Source: Chryseobacterium sp. JM1
GTDB lineage: Bacteria; Bacteroidota; Bacteroidia; Flavobacteriales; Weeksellaceae
Length of the DNA stretch: 64,000 bases
NCBI RefSeq assembly: GCF_000737715.1
Contig: NZ_JPRN01000008.1
Coordinates: forward strand, 166,056 to 230,055
Reading direction: 5' to 3'
In this document: piece by piece, positions 1-8,733 of the stretch
How positions within the stretch are numbered: position 1 is the first letter of the stretch
How the letters are laid out: the number at the start of each line of letters is the position of its first letter
Notes under the pieces: generated by a model
What the model saw: the letters and a program-made list of their open reading frames with translations, nothing else
What the model was told of the DNA's origin: nothing
The model's database searches: none
Position numbers and translations under genes: made by a program

Positions 1-567
1 GGAGCTGTGCAATGCGAGATCCTGTGTCGCTGTATAATGCGCTCTTGCACTTTCTCCTGCAGGAATCATTTCTGTCTGCATAAGGGTCGACATTTTTGTG
101 ATGGAATCCTTAATGACTTTTTGGGAGGCAAAATACGCGGGATATCCATTTTGAGAAGCAATGCCATTCGAAATTTCATACAAAAAGATCTTTGAGCATG
201 GACTGTATTTCCGGATAGAATCTCTGAGTTTGCGGCCTCTTTCTGCAGTCAGGGCAACAGGAACGGAATATCCGCCGGACTCACCGGTCCCAGGCTGCAT
301 AACGACATATTTGTAGTTTTTAGAGCGTATGGTCTGGTAAAGAGTGTTGTCGTTGACATGGTTTGCAAATCCAACGCCACCCACAGTATGGGAGGTAACT
401 TCAACATTTTTTCCTTTTGAGGCGGCCAGATCTTTAAAAAGAACCGGCATATCATTAAAATAGGTCATGCTGTTGCCAATAAACAAAACCTGATCAGCCT
501 GAGCGAAAAGGAGTGTGGAGATATTGAACAGGACCAGAATCAGTATACTTTTAATCATAGTATTCAT
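1..567 (-). CDS. SGNH/GDSL-type hydrolase, C-terminus beyond window
   Basis: The minus strand is open from an ATG at 567 to the window edge, giving 189 residues without a stop. A second ATG at 558 would also work. Residues 1-20 form a signal peptide (hydrophobic stretch ending FAQA). It is followed by a block-I-like motif, FIGNSMT, that carries the nucleophile serine of SGNH hydrolases, and the glycine-rich AFVGN-type region of later blocks is suggested by QPGTGESGG. The sequence most resembles the DUF4886-like branch of secreted SGNH hydrolases in Bacteroidota. These act on ester-linked groups of polysaccharides, but the substrate here is unknown. The Asp-x-x-His block lies beyond the window, so activity cannot be judged. 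Confidence 0.7.
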   Translation of the reverse strand, partial: MNTMIKSILILVLFNISTLLFAQADQVLFIGNSMTYFNDMPVLFKDLAASKGKNVEVTSHTVGGVGFANHVNDNTLYQTIRSKNYKYVVMQPGTGESGGYSVPVALTAERGRKLRDSIRKYSPCSKIFLYEISNGIASQNGYPAYFASQKVIKDSITKMSTLMQTEMIPAGESARAHYTATQDLALHSS

Positions 568-1030
568 AAAAATTAATGTTTAAATAAGTAAAACCAAATA
601 TCCATGATCGGCTAAAAAACAGATCCATGAAATGGTAATCATTAGTGTGAAATAGGTGGGTTTTTGGAAAGATACATATTTTCAGATCCTGGAAAGATAG
701 GCAGGGCAGAAGCCTGCAATAGTAAGGGGTAGTTTTTCTTCATAAAAAATATATTTAATTGATAAAATTTATATCTGAATAGAAAGTTATATAAATAGTA
801 GTGAAATATTATTAATATTGCATCGGATTTATCTTTGTTGTAAAAATATCACATTGGCATTGTGAATATCTCACTGTTTTAAAGATTCCCGAAATTAATT
901 ATTATTTTCTTTCCGGGCTTGGTTTTAAAACACTGATTGATAAAGAGTAGTAGCTAAGACGTAGGTGCTACTTTGCTACGACACCGACTAATGAAACCCT
1001 TTAACAGATTAAGAATACTAAAAAATAAGT
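568..1030. other. Intergenic region between divergent genes, no gene seen
   Basis: This 463-base AT-rich stretch separates two divergently transcribed genes. A TATCTTTG box at 830-837 matches the Bacteroidota -7 consensus on the plus strand, but no TTG lies at the expected distance upstream. A shorter match, TACTTTG, sits near 969-975, closer to the gene at 1031. No reading frame here looks like a gene. Promoters for both flanking genes should lie in this stretch, but I cannot assign them firmly. Confidence 0.5.
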
Positions 1031-2464
1031 ATGGCTAAAAAAATACTTTCCTGTCTATTTTTCTTTTCAATATGTTGCTATTCATTGGCTCAAAAGGTTA
1101 CTGAAGAAAGACTGAAAAGTATCATTTTTGATATTCAATTTTCTACGGCTGGAGACCGTGAGATTAAAAAAATAGACAGCATCATTTCCATATGTCATCA
1201 GGAAAACTATCGGGATTGTGAAGTTTTTGGATATCTTAAAATTGCCAATATCTATAATAAGAACAATGATATTAAAAAAGCTTTTCATTATACAGATCTA
1301 ATCGAAAAGAAAAACCTCATCACTTCCGAAACAGATTTTGAAGCTGTTTTTTATTTTTATACCATACGTTCTCTTTTGCACCAGAAGCTGGGTGAGAGAG
1401 TGGCAGCCCTTAAGTTGCTGGATGATATATCGTTTCAGGTAAAAGAAAATCCATATTACGAATATCTCATCGACTGGCAGTATGCGGGGATCTACACTGA
1501 AATGGGCGAAAATAAAAAAGCACTGAAAGCGTACAGAAGTGCTTATCTGAAAGCAAAAGAATATAGAAAACAGCCTGGACAGAATACGGCGAAAAACAAA
1601 AATAAAATCAGTAACAGTTACAAACCGGCAGCCTATCTTGCAGGCGCCTACCAGAAATTGGGAAAGATGGATTCTGCAAAAATTTACATTGAAGAAGGGC
1701 TGCAGGATGCCAGGAGTCTTGATGAGGTAGGGCTTCAGTACATTGCTTCCTTCTATGCTGCGGAATATTATCTGAAGACAGCAGATTTCAAAAAAGCGCA
1801 ACAGAATTTATGGATCTGCAAAAACATAGCGGTTCATCATTATAAAAGTGAAAACTATCAGGAAAGCGTTATTACGGATCTTATCAATCTCTATGAGAAA
1901 ACGGGCGAGAAGGATAGTGCTGATTATTATTCAAGGCAGCTGCTGAAGGTACAAAGTCATAACGATGCTCAAAATAAAATTCAGAAAGATATTCTCGACA
2001 AGAAAAAACTGACAGAAGAAGGCAGCAAAACAATGGAAAGAAAAACTTTGATCTATCTCTGTATCGGTCTTTTTGTATGTTTAACCCTTATTTTTATCTA
2101 CCTTTTTTACAATAAGAAAACCGTCAATAAAGAAATTATTCCTGTCGAAATTCCTTTCATACAAGATAATAATCTATTTGAACAGGTGATTGTGCTGGCC
2201 AAAGAAAATAACCCGGAATTTTTAACCCGGTTTAATGATTATTGTCCCGGTTTCTCAGGGAAACTGGTTGAAGCCGCACAGCTTAAAAGCTCAGAGATCC
2301 GTTTCTGTGCCTATGTCTATCTTAATTTCTCTACAAAAGATATTGCAGCCTATACCTATACTTCGGTAAGAACAGTTCAGACAAAAAAATACCGCATCCG
2401 GAAAAAGCTCAATATTCCGAATGATACAGAGATTTATCTGTGGTTCCGGGATTTGATGAAATAA
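1031..2464 (+). CDS. Membrane-anchored TPR protein with C-terminal helix-turn-helix
   Basis: This 477-residue protein starts with a signal peptide (cleavage near SLA-Q, residues 18-21). Residues 30-320 are alpha-helical and TPR-like, with repeats such as GENKKALKAYRSAYLKAKE and LGKMDSAKIYIEEGL. One membrane span lies at about 340-359. A short cytoplasmic tail ends in a LuxR-type helix-turn-helix at about 418-463 (EIRFCAYVYLNFSTKDIAAY, then RTVQTKKYRIRKKL). This layout is common in Flavobacteriia: the TPR part faces the periplasm and the DNA-binding part faces the cytoplasm. A role as a one-component envelope sensor and transcription regulator is my inference. The two genes that follow on the same strand (2532 and 3521) are possible targets or partners. 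I see no phosphorylation domain. Confidence 0.75.
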   Translation: MAKKILSCLFFFSICCYSLAQKVTEERLKSIIFDIQFSTAGDREIKKIDSIISICHQENYRDCEVFGYLKIANIYNKNNDIKKAFHYTDLIEKKNLITSETDFEAVFYFYTIRSLLHQKLGERVAALKLLDDISFQVKENPYYEYLIDWQYAGIYTEMGENKKALKAYRSAYLKAKEYRKQPGQNTAKNKNKISNSYKPAAYLAGAYQKLGKMDSAKIYIEEGLQDARSLDEVGLQYIASFYAAEYYLKTADFKKAQQNLWICKNIAVHHYKSENYQESVITDLINLYEKTGEKDSADYYSRQLLKVQSHNDAQNKIQKDILDKKKLTEEGSKTMERKTLIYLCIGLFVCLTLIFIYLFYNKKTVNKEIIPVEIPFIQDNNLFEQVIVLAKENNPEFLTRFNDYCPGFSGKLVEAAQLKSSEIRFCAYVYLNFSTKDIAAYTYTSVRTVQTKKYRIRKKLNIPNDTEIYLWFRDLMK

Positions 2465-2531
2465 AATATTTTTGCTTGTCCATATAATTTACCTAAAATG
2501 AGTATCTTATGATTAACAAAAAAACAAAAAT

Positions 2532-3515
2532 ATGAGTCGAGGCTTTGGAATATTCTGGATGCTTTATATGCTGTTTTTTGCGGTACCTTTTCCCATGATT
2601 TTGTATTATAACATCAAAGATGCGGAACCGCCCTTTCTCAACGACACTAATCCATGGCTTGCAGTAGGGCTTTTGGGGCTTTCTGTACTTTTATGGAGCA
2701 TTGTTTTGTTGAGTTGGTTTTATAAATGGATCGTGGTAAACTTTATTGCTAAAAGAAATGTGATCCATCTTGCTAAACACGGTGTTCGAAGAAAAGCTGA
2801 AATTCTGGAAGCGGTAAAAATATCTAAGCCCGGGAGTCAATATGATACCTATGAACTTGTGCTTGCTTTTAAGAATCTGGTCAACACGGATATCAAACAG
2901 AAAGCAGTTGTTAATGATTCAAAACCTCATCAACATCGGTTTGAAAAAGGAAAAACAGTAGACATACTCATTGATAAAGAGGTAAAGAAAATGCCCTATT
3001 TTATTTTTGCGGGAAGTGAGGCGAGCATCAATATTCTGACCATTTTTCTAATCACTGTAGGCTGGCTGACCATTGTTACTCTGGTTGCATGGTATTATAT
3101 CTACTCCTATCAGACCGAGAGCAATGGAATGGGGTGGCGGTTCATTATATATTGGCATCCTTTGCTGCTCTGTCCTGCGATATTACTGTTTTATAAACTT
3201 ATTTTTTTCTACTTTATCAACAGGATTTTCAATGGTAAAAAAGGAGAACCTGAATTGATTAAATTTAAAGGAATCAGAACGACAGCCAGATTAATCAGTG
3301 CTGATCTGACCGGAACTTATATCAATGAACAGCCGATGGTTTTGTTTAAAGTGGAATATGCCGATGAACAGAATCAGACCCGGAGAGCTGAAATTAAGAA
3401 GATCGTCAACCTTCTTGATATGAATAATGTAAAGCAACCAACTTTTGATATTTTTTACCTGAAAGAAGATCCGAACCGAATCGCCTTTGCGGAGGATCTT
3501 GACAATATAAGTTAA
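2532..3515 (+). CDS. Polytopic membrane protein, DUF3592-like, function unknown
   Basis: This 327-residue protein has four likely membrane spans, at about 5-25, 42-70, 165-193 and 203-230. A soluble segment of roughly 90 residues lies between spans 2 and 3, and another of about 95 residues follows span 4. Both soluble segments resemble each other loosely: a beta-rich stretch beginning R-K/T-A-E/R followed by a variable middle. That pattern recalls DUF3592-type proteins, whose role is unknown. It lies 67 bases after the TPR/helix-turn-helix gene and 5 bases before a lipoprotein gene, so it is probably co-transcribed with the latter. A TATTTTTG box at 2467-2474 could start a separate transcript, although a good -33 TTG is missing. 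Confidence 0.6.
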   Translation: MSRGFGIFWMLYMLFFAVPFPMILYYNIKDAEPPFLNDTNPWLAVGLLGLSVLLWSIVLLSWFYKWIVVNFIAKRNVIHLAKHGVRRKAEILEAVKISKPGSQYDTYELVLAFKNLVNTDIKQKAVVNDSKPHQHRFEKGKTVDILIDKEVKKMPYFIFAGSEASINILTIFLITVGWLTIVTLVAWYYIYSYQTESNGMGWRFIIYWHPLLLCPAILLFYKLIFFYFINRIFNGKKGEPELIKFKGIRTTARLISADLTGTYINEQPMVLFKVEYADEQNQTRRAEIKKIVNLLDMNNVKQPTFDIFYLKEDPNRIAFAEDLDNIS

Positions 3516-3520
3516 ATACC

Positions 3521-4252
3521 ATGAAAAATTATGTCATTATAATTATAGGAAGCATTCTTTTAACAGGCTGTGAGCAGGTTTCCAAAAGCGTAAAAGAAAC
3601 TTTTGAACCTACAGAAGATAGTACAGTTCAGCATAAAAAAGATGAAAAAATTCCGGTTTCTGCTCCCAATTCTTACAGTCCGGAGGTTGAAAAACAGATA
3701 GAAGAAGCCCAGCGACTGGTCAACACGATGCTGGAAAAACATACCAAAACACAAAACGATACCTATACAGAAGGTAAAAACACAGGTTTTTTAACCAATG
3801 AAAACAAGCTGAAGAACGCTGAGGAAGCCTTAAGAAAACTTCCTCAGTATGCCGGAAAAGAAATTAATATTTATTACACCATGTATTTTTATGACAATGG
3901 CAGTATCCTTGTGATGCTTCAGCACCCTACGAATCCTGATTATATTGATAATTATGAATACAAAGACGGGAAGTGGTCTGAACCGAGACCTGAGCAGATA
4001 TCTGTAAGGGATGATATCCAAAGCCGTTTGGTCCCTTTGGATAAAATGGATTTTGCCAACGTCGCCAAAGCTGCAGATCTTTACAGCCAAAAGATAGCAC
4101 AGATAGAAGGAGCAAAACCGCTCACCAGTATTTATATATCCATTGCCAATAACAAAATTCGATGGTTTCCGGCAAGTATTAATGGCAGCAGGGAAAGACA
4201 CTCCATTGAACTCAATCAAAACGGAACCTTGAAAAAGTTTGAAAGGGAATAA
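3521..4252 (+). CDS. Putative lipoprotein of unknown function
   Basis: This 243-residue protein begins with a hydrophobic segment ending in the lipobox ILLTGC, giving Cys17 as the likely lipidated residue. A charged, low-complexity stretch follows to about residue 85, and then a mixed alpha/beta part that I do not recognise. It has few cysteines after the lipobox and no catalytic motif that I can name. The gene starts 5 bases after the membrane protein gene at 2532-3515, so the two very likely share a transcript. An imperfect hairpin at 4318-4342 may end the transcript. The translation is clean and codon use matches the neighbours, so I regard it as a real but unassigned gene. Confidence 0.6.
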   Translation: MKNYVIIIIGSILLTGCEQVSKSVKETFEPTEDSTVQHKKDEKIPVSAPNSYSPEVEKQIEEAQRLVNTMLEKHTKTQNDTYTEGKNTGFLTNENKLKNAEEALRKLPQYAGKEINIYYTMYFYDNGSILVMLQHPTNPDYIDNYEYKDGKWSEPRPEQISVRDDIQSRLVPLDKMDFANVAKAADLYSQKIAQIEGAKPLTSIYISIANNKIRWFPASINGSRERHSIELNQNGTLKKFERE

Positions 4253-4317
4253 TAGCATCTGCTCAATTGGCTTGATCTGCGAGAATAAAACAATCCAATC
4301 ATTTTAAGAATAAATAG

Positions 4318-4342
4318 CACCATTAGGTCATGCCTATTGGTG
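4318..4342 (+). terminator. Imperfect hairpin downstream of the lipoprotein gene
   Basis: CACCATTAGG and CCTATTGGTG form a 10-base stem with one mismatch around a 5-base loop. It lies 65 bases after the stop codon. The T-tract is weak, so termination is only plausible. Confidence 0.35.
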
Positions 4343-4505
4343 TCATTTATGAAAAATATTTGTGCAATTTGGGGTTTTAATAAATGCAGAGTTGTCTCAT
4401 AACATCAGATAGTTTAAGTAGTACAAAGAGAAAAATCTATCAGCTTTGAATCAAAAAAACATATAAAGAATCTCTCCAAAAGGCCTCTATTAGGGGTAAA
4501 AAAAA

Positions 4506-4530
4506 GGACCCGCTCTTTAGAAGCGGATCC
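4506..4530. terminator. GC-rich hairpin with one mismatch
   Basis: GGACCCGCT pairs with AAGCGGATCC apart from one C-A mismatch, around a short loop. It is GC-rich in a very AT-rich setting, and a T-run follows about 20 bases later at 4551. It may be a terminator or part of an old mobile repeat. Confidence 0.35.
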
Positions 4531-4574
4531 AGTAGATAAAACATCTCATTTTTTTAATTAGACAACAATTAAAA

Positions 4575-4599
4575 AAGCACAGCCGACAATGCTGTGCTT
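4575..4599. terminator. Perfect 9-base hairpin flanked by A and T runs
   Basis: AAGCACAGC and GCTGTGCTT form a perfect stem around a 7-base loop. A-residues precede it and a T-rich run follows, as expected for a terminator that works in both directions. Confidence 0.6.
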
Positions 4600-4733
4600 A
4601 AATTTTTATTTCAAATTTAATTGCAATTTCAAAGCTGAAAAAAGCAAAAAAAGATTTCATTTCAGTTGTATTACATAGTAAATGTAGTCATATTTTTAAT
4701 ATGAAATATGAATTTAATGTTAAAATTCACAAG

Positions 4734-4757
4734 TTATCCACATTTTTTTGTGGATAA
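4734..4757. promoter_or_regulatory. Inverted pair of DnaA-box sequences
   Basis: TTATCCACA at 4734-4742 and its reverse complement TGTGGATAA at 4749-4757 are separated by six T residues. Both match the classic DnaA-box consensus in all nine positions. The same arrangement could also be a simple 9-base hairpin. I found no further perfect box in the surrounding gap, so an origin call remains weak. Confidence 0.35.
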
Positions 4758-5022
4758 GTATGGAGTTGCTTTATCTTCAATGGTATTTTTCAGTCTTTTT
4801 TTCCTTTAAATAAAGGAAATTTTACAATCTGGTGGCAGAAATATTCATGATAGAAATCGTGTTATATGGAAGCTTTAAAATTTTGAATATCATTGGATCA
4901 ATGGAAAGGACCTGATTTTTCTGTTTCATTCCTGGCGAAAATAAAGTTAATCAACTTCAAAGAAAAAGTTTAAACGAGTTCAGTATAAAATATTTATAAA
5001 ATTACTCTTTGGTCGTTTTTTT

Positions 5023-5052
5023 TTGCAGATTAAAAATTAAGCTCTACATTTG
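5023..5052 (+). promoter_or_regulatory. Bacteroidota-type promoter for the NmrA-like gene
   Basis: TTG at 5023-5025 and TACATTTG at 5045-5052 are separated by 19 bases, which matches the phylum consensus in both elements and spacing. Transcription would begin near 5059, leaving a leader of about 190 bases before the ATG at 5248. Confidence 0.6.
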
Positions 5053-5087
5053 GGCTATTAATATCTCTTAATAAATATCATTCCCCA

Positions 5088-5140
5088 TTCAGACGCATTT
5101 TTAAACGTCTGAAACCTTAAGGTTCAAATTATCTGAACCT
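5088..5140 (+). promoter_or_regulatory. Structured leader with competing hairpins
   Basis: Hairpin 1 pairs TTCAGACG (5088-5095) with CGTCTGAA (5106-5113). Hairpin 2 pairs AGGTTCA (5120-5126) with TGAACCT (5134-5140). Between them, AACCTTAAGGTT (5113-5124) is a perfect palindrome that overlaps hairpin 2. TTCAGA of hairpin 1 can also pair with TCTGAA at 5132-5137. The structures exclude one another, as in attenuators and riboswitches, but they could instead be protein-binding palindromes. Confidence 0.4.
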
Positions 5141-5247
5141 GACTTTACTATTATTTTATTTAACGCTAAAGAGAAACTGACCATAAGTGCATGGATTTAT
5201 TCATCATTCACTATGGCTTTATTTTCTGGCTACCAAAAGAGATCATT

Positions 5248-5889
5248 ATGAAAACAACTCCCATTGCCGTACTAGGCGGAACCGGAAAAACCGGAAACTA
5301 TCTTGTTCAAGAACTTCTTAAAAAAGGGTATCCTATGAAATTACTTCTCCGGACTCCTGAAAATTTTACTCTTCAGAATCCTTTAATTCAATTAGTGAAA
5401 GGAGATGCGAGAGATTTTAGTGCTGTTGACAACCTTATTAAAGGCTGCAGTGCCGTGATCAGTAAGATAGGACAGCCTGTCGGAGAGAAATCAATATTCA
5501 CCGATGCCACAAACAATATTATACAATCGATGAATGCGCATGGGATCAAAAGATATATTGCGATCACCGGCCTGAATGTGGACACTCCTTTTGATCATAA
5601 GAACGAAAAGGTAAAAGCGGCTACAGACTGGATGTACCAGAATTATCCCAAAACCACAAAAGATAAGCAGGATGAATACGAAATCCTTGTCAACAGCGAT
5701 CTGGACTGGACTCTGGTCAGGCTTCCCTTAATCATTCCGACTTCAGAACATTTCAAAACAGAAACGAATCTGACAGATTGCAAAGGCGAACAGATCAGCG
5801 CAGCAGACCTTTCTGAGTTTCTGGTTTCCCAGATTGAGGATAATACTTATAATAAACAGAGTCCATTTCTGTATAATGTAAAGGAATAG
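5248..5889 (+). CDS. NAD(P)-binding NmrA-like / atypical short-chain dehydrogenase protein
   Basis: The protein starts MKTTPIAVLGGTGKTG, so the dinucleotide-binding motif GGTGKTG lies at residues 9-15, as expected for a Rossmann fold at the N-terminus. An upstream in-frame ATG at 5191 would add a hydrophobic extension that spoils this pattern, so I chose 5248, giving 213 residues. The conserved acidic turn KGDARD is present, and the rest fits the atypical SDR5/NmrA group, whose members are NAD(P)H sensors or reductases. The usual Tyr-x-x-x-Lys pair is not obvious, which favours a sensor or isomerase-like role over a classical dehydrogenase. It is a single gene with its own promoter and a structured leader, and it ends at a strong bidirectional terminator shared with uvrA. 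Confidence 0.75.
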   Translation: MKTTPIAVLGGTGKTGNYLVQELLKKGYPMKLLLRTPENFTLQNPLIQLVKGDARDFSAVDNLIKGCSAVISKIGQPVGEKSIFTDATNNIIQSMNAHGIKRYIAITGLNVDTPFDHKNEKVKAATDWMYQNYPKTTKDKQDEYEILVNSDLDWTLVRLPLIIPTSEHFKTETNLTDCKGEQISAADLSEFLVSQIEDNTYNKQSPFLYNVKE

Positions 5890-5909
5890 AATTCACGTTC
5901 CTACAAAAG

Positions 5910-5935
5910 AATAGAGAGCCATCCGGCTCTCTATT
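5910..5935. terminator. Bidirectional terminator between convergent genes
   Basis: AATAGAGAGCC and GGCTCTCTATT form a perfect 11-base stem with a 4-base loop, placed between the stop codons of the NmrA-like gene and uvrA. Confidence 0.85.
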
Positions 5936-5940
5936 TGTAT

Positions 5941-8733
5941 TTAGTTTTCAAGTTTCTCCTTAATGTACTTCGCGGTATGCGATTTTTTATCTTTCGCCAG
6001 ATCTTCCGGTGTGCCTGCAAAAACAACTTCGCCACCATATTTTCCAGCCTCAGGCCCGATATCTATTATATAATCCGCGGATTTGATAATATCCGGCTGA
6101 TGCTCAATAACGATCACGGAATGCCCAAGATCGATCAAAGCCTGCAACGATTTCAACAGTTTCTGAATATCATGGAAATGCAGCCCTGTAGAAGGTTCGT
6201 CAAAGATAAATAAGGTTTTATCTGTGGTTACTCCTTTAACAAGGAAAGAAGCCAGTTTCACACGCTGTGCTTCACCTCCGGAAAGGGTAGAAGAGCTCTG
6301 TCCCAGCTGAAGATAACCTAATCCTACTTCCTGAAGCGGTCTCAGTTTGGTCACGATCTTTTCTTCGTTATTGTCTTTAAAGAATTCCAGAGACTCATCT
6401 ACCGTCATATGAAGAATATCAGAAATGCTTTTCTCATCGAATTTCACTTCCAGGATCTCGCTTTTGAAACGGGTTCCTTTACATACTTCACATTCAAGCT
6501 CAATATCTGCCATGAACTGCATGGAAACATTGATGACCCCTTCACCTTTGCATTCATCGCATCTTCCGCCGTCTACGTTGAAAGAGAAATGCTTAGGCTT
6601 ATAACCCATCATTTTTGATACTTTCTGCTTGGCAAAAAGATCCCTGATGTCGTCATAGGCTTTCAGATAAGTCACCGGGTTGGATCTTGATGATTTTCCG
6701 ATCGGGTTCTGGTCGATCAGTTCAATATTTTTAATCAGTTTCTTTGGAAATTCTACGGAATCATAATCTCCCTTTTTACCACCCATTCCAAGCTGAATCT
6801 GGATATCATTGGTTAAAATTTCCTTCATCAGCGTAGATTTTCCGCTTCCGGAAACACCTGAGATCACCGTAAGGCTTTCCAGGGGTACGTCTACGTCTAT
6901 ATTTTTAAGATTATTCTGTCTTGCTCCTTTGATATGGATCCATTCCTTGGCTTTTCTTCGCTTTTTCGGAACTTCAATTTCCATTCTTCCGGTCAGGTAT
7001 TTTGAGGTAAGGGTATCTGCGTTTTTAAGATCGGTATAATCTCCAGCAAAAACCAGTTCACCACCAAGATAACCAGCCTCCGGACCGATATCGATAATAT
7101 AATCTGCGGCTTTCATTACATCTTCATCGTGTTCTACAACGATTACGGTATTTCCGAGATCACGAAGGTTCTTTAAAACTCCGATCAGGTTTTCCGTATC
7201 TCTTGAGTGAAGACCGATAGAAGGCTCATCCAGGATATAAATAGATCCCACCAGTGAACTTCCCAAACTTGTAGCAAGGTTGATTCTCTGACTTTCCCCA
7301 CCGGAAAGCGTGTTGGATGTTCTGTTGATGGTTAAATAGCCTAAACCTACTTTTAATAAAAACTCGATACGGGTTTTGATCTCGTACAGCAGTCTTTTGG
7401 CCACATCCTGATCGTGCTCAGAAAGCTTCAGTCCGTTGATTAAAGGATGTAATTCATCCAGCGGAAGCTCAATCATCGACTGGATATTATGTCCGTCTAC
7501 TTTTACCCAGCTCGTTTCTTCACGCAGCCTCAGGCCTTCGCAGGTAGGGCAGAGTGTTTTGCCTCTGTATCGGGAAAGCATGACACGGTACTGAATTTTG
7601 TACAGGTTTTCTTCAAGCATTTTGAAGAAATTATTGATGGATGGGAAACTGCTTTTTCCGTCTCCTTTCCAAAGGAAGTTTTTCTGTTCTTTGGTCAGTT
7701 GATGATAAGGCTTATGGATAGGGAAGTCTTCTGCTTTTTTGATGAATGCTTTTTTCCATTCGCTCATGGTTTCGCCTCTCCAGGATACTACAGCATCTTC
7801 ATAAATGGATAAGGTTTTATTGGGAATCACAAGATCTTCATCGATTCCGATTACTTTTCCGTAGCCTTCACATGCCGGACAAGCTCCGTAAGGGGTATTA
7901 AAGCTGAAAAAATGAACATTCGGTTCAAGGAACTCCATGCCGTCCAGCTCAAATTTATTGGAAAATTCTTTTACTTTTCCGCTATCTGCATTCTTCAGTG
8001 CACAATAACCATGACCTTCATAAAACGCCATCTGAATGGAGTCTGCCAATCTCTGAAGGAAGTTCTCGTCTTCTTCATAAGAAAAACGGTCGATCACCAG
8101 ATTAATGACCATTCCTTTTTCCGGAGTAAAACCGAAACTTTCCAGATCTTCAATACCGGCTAGATTACCATTGATCTCAAGCCTTGTGAAACCTGCCAGC
8201 TTTAAAACGTTTAATGCTTCTTTAAAATTATCCGCATCATATTCCAAAGGAGCCGTCAATAGAAATGAAGTCTCTTTTTTGGAAGCTTTGATAAAATCGA
8301 TCACATCAGACACGGAGTCTTTTTTCACTTCTTCGCCGGAAACCGGAGAATAGGTTTTCCCGATCCTTGCAAAAAGAAGCTTCATATAATCATAGATCTC
8401 TGTAGAAGTTCCTACCGTAGAACGCGGATTGGAAGAGATCACTTTCTGCTGAATGGCAATGGAAGGCGCAAGCCCTTTGATGTCATCCACTTTTGGTTTT
8501 TCAAGTTTACCCAAAAACTGACGTGCATAGGAACTTAAACTCTCCACATATCTTCTCTGTCCCTCTGCATAAATCGTATCGAATGCCAGAGAAGATTTTC
8601 CGCTTCCGGAAACTCCTGTAATCACGATCAGTTTATTTTTCGGGATCAGAACGTCTATATGCTTCAGATTGTTAAGGTGTGCATTCTTAACGAAGATCTG
8701 TTTTTTTATATCTATTTCTATTGTTTTAGCCAT
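5941..8733 (-). CDS. uvrA: Excinuclease ABC subunit A
   Basis: The product is 930 residues, close to the usual UvrA length of about 940. It has two ABC-type ATPase modules. The first Walker A, GVSGSGKS, is at residues 40-47 and a second copy is near 624. The two signature motifs LSGGESQR (near 475) and LSGGEAQR (near 815) are intact. Zinc-binding CxxC pairs appear as CPAC near 285, CPTC near 400, and CDEC and CEVC near 730-755. UvrA forms a dimer that scans DNA for bulky lesions and loads UvrB in nucleotide excision repair. It stands alone on the minus strand, with the other uvr genes elsewhere. On the minus strand, TAATTTTG at 8789-8782 may be its -7 element. Confidence 0.97.
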   Translation of the reverse strand: MAKTIEIDIKKQIFVKNAHLNNLKHIDVLIPKNKLIVITGVSGSGKSSLAFDTIYAEGQRRYVESLSSYARQFLGKLEKPKVDDIKGLAPSIAIQQKVISSNPRSTVGTSTEIYDYMKLLFARIGKTYSPVSGEEVKKDSVSDVIDFIKASKKETSFLLTAPLEYDADNFKEALNVLKLAGFTRLEINGNLAGIEDLESFGFTPEKGMVINLVIDRFSYEEDENFLQRLADSIQMAFYEGHGYCALKNADSGKVKEFSNKFELDGMEFLEPNVHFFSFNTPYGACPACEGYGKVIGIDEDLVIPNKTLSIYEDAVVSWRGETMSEWKKAFIKKAEDFPIHKPYHQLTKEQKNFLWKGDGKSSFPSINNFFKMLEENLYKIQYRVMLSRYRGKTLCPTCEGLRLREETSWVKVDGHNIQSMIELPLDELHPLINGLKLSEHDQDVAKRLLYEIKTRIEFLLKVGLGYLTINRTSNTLSGGESQRINLATSLGSSLVGSIYILDEPSIGLHSRDTENLIGVLKNLRDLGNTVIVVEHDEDVMKAADYIIDIGPEAGYLGGELVFAGDYTDLKNADTLTSKYLTGRMEIEVPKKRRKAKEWIHIKGARQNNLKNIDVDVPLESLTVISGVSGSGKSTLMKEILTNDIQIQLGMGGKKGDYDSVEFPKKLIKNIELIDQNPIGKSSRSNPVTYLKAYDDIRDLFAKQKVSKMMGYKPKHFSFNVDGGRCDECKGEGVINVSMQFMADIELECEVCKGTRFKSEILEVKFDEKSISDILHMTVDESLEFFKDNNEEKIVTKLRPLQEVGLGYLQLGQSSSTLSGGEAQRVKLASFLVKGVTTDKTLFIFDEPSTGLHFHDIQKLLKSLQALIDLGHSVIVIEHQPDIIKSADYIIDIGPEAGKYGGEVVFAGTPEDLAKDKKSHTAKYIKEKLEN

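Larger units (their letters stand above)
4253..5022. other. Gene-free AT-rich stretch with hairpins and inverted DnaA-like boxes
   Basis: No convincing gene is present. From left to right it holds four hairpins: 4318-4342 (imperfect), 4506-4530 (one mismatch, GGACCCGCT with AAGCGGATCC), 4575-4599 (perfect 9-base stem) and 4734-4757. A further palindrome lies at 4800-4819 (TTTCCTTTA AA TAAAGGAAA). The 4734-4757 element is made of two perfect DnaA-box sequences in inverted orientation. The stretch from 4600 to 5020 is very AT-rich. Together with the leader that follows, this is the longest gap between genes in the window. An origin of replication is one possible reading, discussed in the findings. 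Confidence 0.4.

Noticed and set aside
4393..4412. A GTTGTCTCATAACATC stretch recalls ends of some insertion sequences.
   Set aside because: No matching inverted end, target duplication or transposase remains were found in the surrounding 1 kb.
7489..7812. Long plus-strand frames inside uvrA.
   Set aside because: They lie opposite the conserved uvrA frame, lack their own signals, and show translated antisense composition.
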